Origin: Mariprofundus erugo
GTDB lineage: Bacteria > Pseudomonadota > Zetaproteobacteria > Mariprofundales > Mariprofundaceae
Direction: 5' to 3'
Assembly (NCBI RefSeq): GCF_005818865.1
Contig: NZ_VBRY01000008.1
Location: 1 to 64,000, forward strand
DNA length: 64,000 nucleotides
Shown: one piece after another, positions 57,250 to 64,000 of the stretch
How the letters are laid out: the number at the start of each line of letters is the position of its first letter
Position numbering within the stretch: the stretch's first letter is position 1
Notes under the pieces: generated by a model
Told to the model about the DNA's origin: nothing
What the model saw: only the letters and a program-made list of their open reading frames with translations
Databases searched by the model: none
Position numbers and translations under genes: made by a program

Positions 57250-57981
57250 CTATTCCAGTCCCATCAGTCCGCGCAGGCGCAGGACCATTTGCGAGTGAAC
57301 CTGCGATACACGCGATTCGGTCAGGCCGAGAATCAGCGCAACCTCTTTCATCGTCAGCTCCTCATAGTAGTAGAGGGTGATCAGAATATGTTCACGTGGT
57401 GGCAGTTTACTGATGGCATCGGCCAACTGCTCAACGAACTCAATGAGTGTGTTGCGTGCTTCGGGTGTTTCCGACGGATCTCCGGCCAGAGTTTCAAGAA
57501 TACTGACTTCATCCTCATGGTCATTGTTCACCGGCAAATCATCGAAGTGAATAACCGACATGCTGCGCACATGGTTCAGACGCTCGCGATACTCGGCCAG
57601 TGAAATATTGAGATGCCTGGCAATCTCCTCTTCTTCTGCCGGACGTCCGTAGCGCTGCTCCAGCTCGTAGAAAGCCGTTTGCATCTCTTTGGCATGATCG
57701 CGCAGGCCGCGCGGCATCCAGTCGAACGCGCGCAGGTAATCAATCATGGCACCGCGTACCCGGTAGGATACAAAGGTCTTGAACTGGACATCGCGGCTGT
57801 GATCGAAGCGCTGGGCACCGTCGAGCAGGCCGAGCACACCGGCATTGATCAGGTCATCGAACTCGATGGAGTCGGGCGTGCGACGCATCAGCTGGTCGGC
57901 GTGATAGCGTACCAGCGGCATATATTCAGCCAGAAGCTCGTCAGGGGTCGGGCTTTTACTGTAATTGGGAAGGGCACTCAT
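57250..57981 (-). CDS. fliA: flagellar sigma factor FliA (sigma-28)
   Basis: 243 residues. Region 2 with LVRYHADQLMRRTPDSIEFD, DLINAGVLGLLDGAQRFD and FKTFVSYRVRGAMIDYLR; region 3; and region 4 LPPREHILITLYYYEELTMK with GLTESRVSQVHSQ. It directs RNA polymerase to late flagellar genes and is held by FlgM (23123-23410). A candidate target promoter is at 23452. Its ATG overlaps the stop of the small membrane-protein gene by 4 nt. Confidence 0.95.
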   Translation of the reverse strand: MSALPNYSKSPTPDELLAEYMPLVRYHADQLMRRTPDSIEFDDLINAGVLGLLDGAQRFDHSRDVQFKTFVSYRVRGAMIDYLRAFDWMPRGLRDHAKEMQTAFYELEQRYGRPAEEEEIARHLNISLAEYRERLNHVRSMSVIHFDDLPVNNDHEDEVSILETLAGDPSETPEARNTLIEFVEQLADAISKLPPREHILITLYYYEELTMKEVALILGLTESRVSQVHSQMVLRLRGLMGLE

Positions 57982-58199
57982 ACACCGGAATCCTGATGTT
58001 CGGAATGGTCATCGCAGCGGGTAGGCAGCAACTGGTTCAGCCAGGCCAGCAGCATGCCCATCCATGCGCCGGCAAAGGTCAGAATCATGATACGATAAAG
58101 TGAATCAACGACTGGAATATTCTGGATCAGGCAGACGGCCAGCCCGAAGAGCAGGCCGGTCAGGCTGCCGGCGAGAGCAGCATGAGGCAGTTGCATCAT
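57978..58199 (-). CDS. small two-helix membrane protein of the flagellar operon
   Basis: 73 residues with two hydrophobic segments (about 8-26 and 36-55: GSLTGLLFGLAVCLIQNI and IMILTFAGAWMGMLLAWL) and a polar acidic tail. No family recognised. ATGA overlaps with both flhG and fliA make it an integral part of the operon, so it is probably a real gene. Confidence 0.6.
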   Translation of the reverse strand: MMQLPHAALAGSLTGLLFGLAVCLIQNIPVVDSLYRIMILTFAGAWMGMLLAWLNQLLPTRCDDHSEHQDSGV

Positions 58200-59110
58200 A
58201 CCACCCCGGCAGATTGACTGCCGGCCTCATGAGGAACGGGCTGGTCATCGTCATCCAGTGATGATGACAGGCTGTGCTCCCAGAAGAATTGCAAACCGGC
58301 AGAGCGGGAGTGATCGCGCGGACGGGCAAGCAAGCCGTCAAACAGTTTCTCGATATGACGGGATAAATCACTGCCGTCATGGGTCAGAGGGGTCTGGCGC
58401 TGAATGGATTTTCGTACCTCGGCCGATTGCGGCAGATAGCCGATATAGTCAAGGTAGACATCCAGATAGCGGTCGCTGACCGATAGCAGCCGTTTAAATG
58501 TGATCAGCGCATCGATTTCATCCGCCTGATTAACGATGACCATAAAGCGGCGCACATCACGCTGCTGTGACATCACCTTGATCAGGGCATAGGCATCGGT
58601 CAGCGAGGTTGGATCAGGGGTGAGTACAACCAGCGCCGTTTCAGAGGCAGATGAAAAGTAGAGCACATTATCGCCGATACCGGCTGCGGTATCGATCAGG
58701 ATCAGGTCATAGTTCTGGCCGGCCTCACGCAGCGTATCGAGGATGATCTGCTGCTCGTTGACGTTGAGATTGGTCAGCTCATACAGACCGCTGCCACCGG
58801 GGAGGACATCAAAGCCCTGTTTGCAGGGGGTAATCAGGGAATCCAGGGTTTTATCACCACTGAGCAGGTCGAGAATGCTGCCCGATGTTTGCAGGCCGAG
58901 CATGACATCCACATTGGCGAGGCCCAGATCGGCATCGATCAGCAGTACCCTTTTTCCCTGGGCGGCGGCGTGAGCGGCCAGGTGAACAGAGATAAAGGTT
59001 TTACCGACGCCACCCTTGCCACTGCTGATGGAGAGTACACGCGGTGCTGTTTTAGGGGCGGGGGTGGCCTGCGCTTCGATGGGCAGTGCTGACTCAGCGG
59101 CGCTGTTCAT
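58196..59110 (-). CDS. flhG: flagellar number regulator FlhG (FleN, MinD-like ATPase)
   Basis: 304 residues. Deviant Walker A SSGKGGVGKTFISVHLA, switch I-type LIDADLGLANVDVMLGL and DTAAGIGDNVLYF mark the MinD/ParA family. With FlhF it sets flagellar number in polar flagellates. It overlaps flhF and the small membrane gene by 4 nt each. Confidence 0.92.
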   Translation of the reverse strand: MNSAAESALPIEAQATPAPKTAPRVLSISSGKGGVGKTFISVHLAAHAAAQGKRVLLIDADLGLANVDVMLGLQTSGSILDLLSGDKTLDSLITPCKQGFDVLPGGSGLYELTNLNVNEQQIILDTLREAGQNYDLILIDTAAGIGDNVLYFSSASETALVVLTPDPTSLTDAYALIKVMSQQRDVRRFMVIVNQADEIDALITFKRLLSVSDRYLDVYLDYIGYLPQSAEVRKSIQRQTPLTHDGSDLSRHIEKLFDGLLARPRDHSRSAGLQFFWEHSLSSSLDDDDQPVPHEAGSQSAGVV

Positions 59111-60168
59111 ACCGATGCATCCCGGCCGGTTTTACCCAGCAATGCGGTGAGAGCATGATCGGTCATCCAGCCCATCTGCTCGGGTACTTCAGGCCCGAAG
59201 CTGCAGTAGCCCAGTGGCAATCCGGCAGAAATGGCCCAGTTAACGATTTTACCCGGCTTTTGTGTTTCATCCAGCTTGGAAAACGCCAGATGTGTCATGG
59301 CCGATGCTGAATGGTGGCCCAGTAGCTGCATGCCATCCTCCTCATCCATATTGGCTGGTAGCACCAGGAAGCGTTGCGTACATTGCATTGCATCCCAGAG
59401 CGCGGTCTGTCGTTTTAACCCGAAATCCCGGCGTGGACTCCAGCCTTCACTGTCTATTAGCAGGAGTTGTGCCGATTGCGTCTGGCGCAGAATATCACCG
59501 GCATCCGCCGCTTTGCGCAGGGGGAAGAAAGGGATGCCGAGTGTGCTGGCATAAGCCTTCAGGCTGTCGAGCCCGCCCATACGTTCGGTATCGGTGGAGG
59601 CGAGCGCGACACGGATTCCTTTCATGCTGTAATGGGCGGCAAGCTTGGCAACCAGGGTACTTTTTCCACAGCCGGACGGGCCGGTGAAGAGGACGATATG
59701 GCGTTGCTCGCCGGGATTAATGCGTTTACCCCAGCGGATGGTTTTACTGCCTGTCGGATTTCTCCGGGCGAAGTCCGGAGCCATGTCAAATGCATGACTG
59801 GCTGAAACCCCCAGCTTGAGTAACAGGTCAAAGGCGCGCTGATCAGCGCCTTCAGTGAGTGCCTGGCGCAGGCTGGCACTTTCCCTGTTGCCGAGTCCTT
59901 CGATCATCCGTTCGAGGCGACGGATGGTGGCGTCTGCATGCAGTGGATGGGGCTGAGCGGGTTCAGCGACCGGTTGTGGTGCGGGTTTGACCGGCTTTGC
60001 CGGGGGCGGTGCCACCGCATCGAGGGCGGCATGCACATGCCACAGGCTGTTGCCACTGGCATCCTTGCTTTGCTGGCGGTCAAGAATCAGTGCTTCCGGC
60101 CCCATCTCCTTGCGTACCTTGGAGAGGGCCTCATGCAGATGGGGGGCTGAAAAGACTCTAATGCGCAT
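59107..60168 (-). CDS. flhF: SRP-type GTPase FlhF
   Basis: 353 residues. A basic N-terminal region (RVFSAPHLHEALSKVRKEMG), a Pro/Ala-rich linker, and a GTPase domain with GPSGCGKSTLVAKLAAHYS, DTERMGGLDSLKAY and SKLDETQKPGK. It places the flagellum at the pole. Overlaps flhA by 11 nt and flhG by 4 nt. Confidence 0.92.
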   Translation of the reverse strand: MRIRVFSAPHLHEALSKVRKEMGPEALILDRQQSKDASGNSLWHVHAALDAVAPPPAKPVKPAPQPVAEPAQPHPLHADATIRRLERMIEGLGNRESASLRQALTEGADQRAFDLLLKLGVSASHAFDMAPDFARRNPTGSKTIRWGKRINPGEQRHIVLFTGPSGCGKSTLVAKLAAHYSMKGIRVALASTDTERMGGLDSLKAYASTLGIPFFPLRKAADAGDILRQTQSAQLLLIDSEGWSPRRDFGLKRQTALWDAMQCTQRFLVLPANMDEEDGMQLLGHHSASAMTHLAFSKLDETQKPGKIVNWAISAGLPLGYCSFGPEVPEQMGWMTDHALTALLGKTGRDASV

Positions 60169-62242
60169 CGTACAAGCTCACTTTGGCCAGCGCCTGAATG
60201 TTGGTTTGCGGTGGAATTTCGGCGATAGAAAGTACCGTAATACGGGTCATGACCTTGCGCAGGGCACGGGTCAGGTAACCACGCAACTGAGGCGTGGTCA
60301 GCAGGATCGGTGTATCCACATCAAACTGGGTTGCAACCTCGTTCAGACGGGAGATGAAGCGCTGCCATTCGGCCATATCCAGCGGCAGTGACCAGCCCGG
60401 TTGCTGCATGATCCGTTCACTCATCCGCTGCTCCAGCTCACCATCAAGCATAAACACCGTCAGTTCGCCATGCTGATTGAGGTAGCGCTGGGTAATGGTG
60501 CGGCCGAGACGCGCACGGACCCGCTCAACCAGATCATCAATGCCGAGATGTTCGCCGGAATGATCGGAGAGTGCTTCGAGAATCAGCATCAGATCACGGA
60601 TAGGAACCCACTCCTGCAGCAGCCTTTGCAACACATTCTGCAACAGTCCGATTGAAACCTGCGCAGGTACGATCTCATCGACCACTTTCGGGTGGCGCTG
60701 GGCAAACTTGTCGAGCAGTTCATGTACCTGGGTGCGATCGAGCATCTCCGCCGCCTGTCCGCGCAGCAGCTCGGTCAGGTGGGTGATAATGACGGTTGTC
60801 GGTTCCACCACGGTGTAGCCGGAGAGCTCGGCCTGCTGGCGTTTATCTTCGGTAATCCATACAGCAGGCAGTCCGAAGGCCGGTTCCTGGGTCGGGATGC
60901 CCTCCACCGGCGGGCCACTGATCTGACTTTCAAGCGCCAGCAGGTTACGCGGGCGGATTTCGCCCTTGCCCACCACTGCACCGCGGATGAGAATCTGATA
61001 GTCGGAGACACCGAGCTGCAGATTATCCTTGATATGCACCGGTGGCAGGACAAAGCCGATCTCCTGCGTAATCTGGCGGCGTACCTTTTTCATGCGATCA
61101 AGCAGATTGCCTTCGCGCCCGCTCTCCACCATATCAATCAGGCCATAGCCGATCTCCAGCCGGATCGGATCCTCGACCAGCAGCTCATCGAGTCCGTCTT
61201 CAGGTGATGGCTCGATAGCAGGGGTGACATCCTCCGCCTCCGATTCAAGGTCGGTTTGTTGCTGCCCGAGATAGAGATAATAACCACTGGCTCCCAGTCC
61301 GAGGGCAAGAATGAGAAATGGAATGAATGGCAGGCCGGGTACCAGGCTCATCAGCATCAGTGCGCCGGCGGCAACCCAGTGAACCTTGGGGTGGGCGGTG
61401 AACTGGTCTTTCAGCTCAAGAGGAAGTGCCTTGTTGCTGCTGGCACGGGTAATAATGATGCCGGCGGCGGTCGAGATGATCAGTGCCGGAATTTGTGATA
61501 CCAGTCCATCACCAACGGTCAGCAGACTGAATACCGCAATGGCATCACTGACCGACATACCATTCTGCATCACACCGATCACCAGACCACCAATCAGATT
61601 GATGGCGGTGATAATCAGGCCGGCTACGGCATCACCCCGGACGAATTTCGATGCACCGTCCATGGAGCCGTAAAACTCGGCTTCACGGGCAACGCTTTCA
61701 CGACGGATGCGTGCCTCACGGTCATTGATCAGGCCGGCATTCATATCTGCATCGATGGCCATCTGTTTACCGGGCATGGCATCGAGGGTGAAGCGGGCGG
61801 CCACTTCGGCAATACGGGTGGAACCCTTGGTGATCACGATAAAGTTGATCAGTACCAGAATAATGAAAATGATCAGACCAACGACGGTATTGCCACCAAC
61901 GACGAACTGACCGAAGCCCTCGATCACATGACCGGCGGCTGCCGGTCCTTCCTGACCATGCAGCAGGATCAGACGGGTGGTTGCCACGTTCAGGGCAAGG
62001 CGGAACAGGGTGGTCAGCAGCAGCAGGGACGGGAAGACCGAAAACTCCAGCGGTTTGAGCACATACAGCGAGGTCAGAAGAATCAGAATGCCGACGGTGA
62101 TATTGGCTGCCAGCATCACATCCATCAGCCAGGTGGGCAGCGGTACCATCATCACCAGCAATACGGCGAGCACGGCAACAGCCAGAAGAATATCCGGTTG
62201 TCTGCCTATACGTTGCAATGTTAATGCGGCTGCCTGTTGCAC
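60158..62242 (-). CDS. flhA: flagellar export gate protein FlhA
   Basis: 694 residues, the usual length. An N-terminal half with about eight membrane helices, containing the signature ARFTLDAMPGKQMAIDADMN, and a cytoplasmic C-terminal half (PRNLLALESQISGPPVEG, IGLLQNVLQRLLQEWVPIRD) that docks export chaperones. The start is GTG with AAGGAG 9 nt upstream. It follows flhB by 28 nt. Confidence 0.95.
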   Translation of the reverse strand: MQQAAALTLQRIGRQPDILLAVAVLAVLLVMMVPLPTWLMDVMLAANITVGILILLTSLYVLKPLEFSVFPSLLLLTTLFRLALNVATTRLILLHGQEGPAAAGHVIEGFGQFVVGGNTVVGLIIFIILVLINFIVITKGSTRIAEVAARFTLDAMPGKQMAIDADMNAGLINDREARIRRESVAREAEFYGSMDGASKFVRGDAVAGLIITAINLIGGLVIGVMQNGMSVSDAIAVFSLLTVGDGLVSQIPALIISTAAGIIITRASSNKALPLELKDQFTAHPKVHWVAAGALMLMSLVPGLPFIPFLILALGLGASGYYLYLGQQQTDLESEAEDVTPAIEPSPEDGLDELLVEDPIRLEIGYGLIDMVESGREGNLLDRMKKVRRQITQEIGFVLPPVHIKDNLQLGVSDYQILIRGAVVGKGEIRPRNLLALESQISGPPVEGIPTQEPAFGLPAVWITEDKRQQAELSGYTVVEPTTVIITHLTELLRGQAAEMLDRTQVHELLDKFAQRHPKVVDEIVPAQVSIGLLQNVLQRLLQEWVPIRDLMLILEALSDHSGEHLGIDDLVERVRARLGRTITQRYLNQHGELTVFMLDGELEQRMSERIMQQPGWSLPLDMAEWQRFISRLNEVATQFDVDTPILLTTPQLRGYLTRALRKVMTRITVLSIAEIPPQTNIQALAKVSLYDAH

Positions 62243-62270
62243 TATGGGGCGCTCCTTGGTTCGTTACGCC

Positions 62271-63341
62271 TTATCGGCGTTGTTTGAGACGGAAAATCTC
62301 GGCCAGGATGATGGCGACCGCCTCGAACAGTTCTTCGGGGATTTCGTCACCAACCTTGACCTGCTTAAACAAGGATCTTGCCAAAGGTTTGTTTTCACGC
62401 ATCGGGATATGATGTTCGCGTGCAATTTCACGAATTTTTGCTGCGATATGGCCTTTTCCCTTGGCCAGCACACGCGGAGCGCCGGTTCCCATCGGGTCAT
62501 AAGCCATGGCAATGGAGATGTGGGTCGGGTTTGTGATAACCACATCCGCCTTGGGAACATCAGCCATCATGCGGTTTTGAGCCTGTTGCATCTGCATTTG
62601 GCGAATCTTGCCCTTGAGTTGCGGATCACCTTCACTCTCCTTGTATTCGTCACGCTGCTCCTTTTTCGACATACGCAGTGACTTGGCATGCTCCCAGCGC
62701 TGGTAAAGCACATCGGCCAGGGCAATGAGCACGAAGATGATTGCGGCAAGTGTTGCTATTTTGACGCTGCCATCCACGGCCAGTGAGGCAATCTCCTGTG
62801 GCGCGGTCAGGGCTGATTGCAGCAGTTGCGGCATCAGGCCGCTGACAACAATCGAGCAGGCGACGGAAATAAGGGTCAGCTTGAGTACGGATTTGATAAA
62901 TTCAGCCAGTGCCTTGGTCGAGAAGAGGCGTTTGAAGCCTTTCATCGGGCTGATCTTTTCAAGCTTCGGCTTCATCGTTTCAAAGGTGAAGACCGGCCCT
63001 GTGACCATAAAGGTGACAAGCACCCCCAGCAGCATGATCGGGACGGCAAATGGCAGCAGTATTTTACCGATCTCCGCTGCAATCGTGATCAGCATCGCCT
63101 GGACACCTTCAGTGGTGGTGTCCAGCCGGATCTTTCCCGACAGATAGGCCTCCATCATCTCCTTCATGGTTTCGCCGAGCCAGCTGCCGAGGCCGGTGAT
63201 CATCATCAGGCTCAGTACGGTAAAGGCGATGGCGGTCGATGGTTCCTTGCTGGTGGGCACCTGTCCCTTTTTTCGCGCATCTTCGATGCGCTTGGGGGAG
63301 GCGTCCTCTGTTTGTTGGCTTTTGTCCTGTTCGTCGGCCAT
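62271..63341 (-). CDS. flhB: flagellar export switch protein FlhB
   Basis: 356 residues. Acidic/Lys-rich start (QDKSQQTEDASPKRIEDARK), four membrane helices, then ADVVITNPTHISIAMAYDPM with the NPTH autocleavage site (about residue 270) and the tail EIPEELFEAVAIILAEIF. It switches export from hook to filament proteins. It follows fliR by 6 nt. Confidence 0.95.
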   Translation of the reverse strand: MADEQDKSQQTEDASPKRIEDARKKGQVPTSKEPSTAIAFTVLSLMMITGLGSWLGETMKEMMEAYLSGKIRLDTTTEGVQAMLITIAAEIGKILLPFAVPIMLLGVLVTFMVTGPVFTFETMKPKLEKISPMKGFKRLFSTKALAEFIKSVLKLTLISVACSIVVSGLMPQLLQSALTAPQEIASLAVDGSVKIATLAAIIFVLIALADVLYQRWEHAKSLRMSKKEQRDEYKESEGDPQLKGKIRQMQMQQAQNRMMADVPKADVVITNPTHISIAMAYDPMGTGAPRVLAKGKGHIAAKIREIAREHHIPMRENKPLARSLFKQVKVGDEIPEELFEAVAIILAEIFRLKQRR

Positions 63342-63347
63342 GTCTGT

Positions 63348-64000
63348 TTAGCCTCCGCTCAGATGGCGCAGGAACAGCGGCACGTTGGCGGGCAGGGTTG
63401 AGAAGGCATCGCTGACCAGATAGACAAAGGAGGGCATGCCCATGGCAAAGACCAGCAGGCCGAGCCCGACCGTCAGCGGAAAGCTGACGAAAAACACCTG
63501 AATCTGCGGTACGGCACGGGAGAGCAGGCCGAGTGCAACATAGATCAGGGTGAGAAGAAGCATGATCGGGGCGGATATTTTAAGGGCCAGCACAAACATG
63601 GTGGCGGCAGCATCCGTCAGGGTCAGCAAGGCCGGAAAATGAAATGGCTGCTGGATCGGGAACAGTGTGAACGAGTCGATCAGGGTGACAATAAAGATAT
63701 GGTGTGCTCCGGCCGAGATCCACAACAGCATGGCCAGGGTCACGGCCAGCTGTGATATGATCGATTGCTGGGAGCGGGTGACAGGATCGAACACATTGGC
63801 CACGGTCATACCCATCTGGAAGCTCATCAGCTGGCCGGCAAACTGGATGCCGGCGAAGATCAGCTGGGCAAACAGGGCGATGGCAGCTGCGACCAGAATT
63901 TCATGGGTGGCAACCAGTACAAAGGCCAGCGGTTTGAGCGGGATGACTGCCACCTTGTCGGCGACCAGCGGGAATATCACGATGGTGAGCAGCACAATCA
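63348..64000 (-). CDS. fliR: flagellar export gate protein FliR, partial at the window edge
   Basis: The visible 215 or so residues cover the C-terminal five sixths; the N-terminus lies beyond 64000. Seen: IFAGIQFAGQLMSFQMGM followed by ANVFDPVTRSQQSIISQL, and the last membrane pair (FVSFPLTVGLGLLVFAMGMP) with SFVYLVSDAFSTLP. It forms the export pore with FliP and FliQ. The apparent start at 63995 is an internal codon. Confidence 0.9.
   Translation of the reverse strand, partial: IVLLTIVIFPLVADKVAVIPLKPLAFVLVATHEILVAAAIALFAQLIFAGIQFAGQLMSFQMGMTVANVFDPVTRSQQSIISQLAVTLAMLLWISAGAHHIFIVTLIDSFTLFPIQQPFHFPALLTLTDAAATMFVLALKISAPIMLLLTLIYVALGLLSRAVPQIQVFFVSFPLTVGLGLLVFAMGMPSFVYLVSDAFSTLPANVPLFLRHLSGG

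Noticed and set aside
62271-62278. GCCGATAA on the minus strand before flhA, resembling a sigma-28 -10
   Set aside because: It is formed by the last codons of flhB (CGC-CGA-TAA), and no TAAA-like -35 lies 15 nt upstream.
63348-63995. Taking 63995 as the true start of fliR
   Set aside because: The frame stays open to the window edge and FliR is normally about 255 residues, so the methionine codon there is internal.

Overview
The window is a chromosomal segment of a Gram-negative, flagellated, probably autotrophic proteobacterium. A Calvin-cycle/gluconeogenesis cluster (fba, pyk, pgk, gap, tkt, glpX), a two-subunit pyruvate carboxylase, a polar-type flagellar regulon with FlhF/FlhG, FliA and a sigma-54-like promoter, and a KaiC-KaiB-kinase operon together suggest a Zetaproteobacterium such as Mariprofundus. 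That assignment rests on gene content only. No rRNA, tRNA or CRISPR was seen.

Layout. 1-2470: left accessory edge with the start of an IS256-family transposase, two IS256-like ends and a RloA/RloB-type ATPase plus TOPRIM-like defence pair behind a palindromic promoter. 2885-11885: minus-strand carbon cluster, read in the order inositol-phosphatase family protein, glpX, tkt, gap, pgk, pyk, fba, ending in a terminator. 12199-13383: carA with its terminator and no carB beside it. 13389-14997: five direct copies of a 325-bp structured repeat. 15194-19331: marC, an M24 peptidase, a BrkB-family protein and a methyltransferase. 19390-27992: flagellar operon flgF-G-A-H-I-J-M-N-K-L-csrA-fliW on the minus strand. 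28179-36677: a LexA-like/UmuC pair, a periplasmic binding protein with a CHASE hybrid kinase, a YbaK-like protein, a NarL-type regulator, an unusual ATP-synthase c-like protein and two receiver proteins. 36844-37805: the same repeat family again, three copies, inverted. 37873-46433: pyruvate carboxylase subunits, an HtrA protease, putA and an L,D-transpeptidase. 46607-51379: grpE-dnaK-dnaJ-dapB. 51539-55580: kaiC-kaiB-hybrid kinase. 55661-64000: second flagellar operon fliR-flhB-flhA-flhF-flhG-(small membrane protein)-fliA-(DUF2802-like)-(FliK-like)-flhX on the minus strand.

How the parts fit. The two flagellar blocks supply the export gate, number/placement control, sigma-28, the rod/ring/hook-junction parts and the FlgM-FlgN and CsrA-FliW checkpoints. 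The carbon cluster carries the Calvin-cycle regeneration and lower-glycolysis steps, and the pyruvate carboxylase replenishes oxaloacetate. The Kai operon could couple timing or metabolic state to a phosphorelay.

The most unusual items are: the two inverted arrays of a multi-hairpin repeat, each starting right at the U-tract of an intrinsic terminator and using exchangeable spacers; an orphan c-ring-like protein whose ion-binding carboxylate is replaced by glycine; and a Kai operon without kaiA. All function calls come from reading the sequence and recalled family features. No database search was run.
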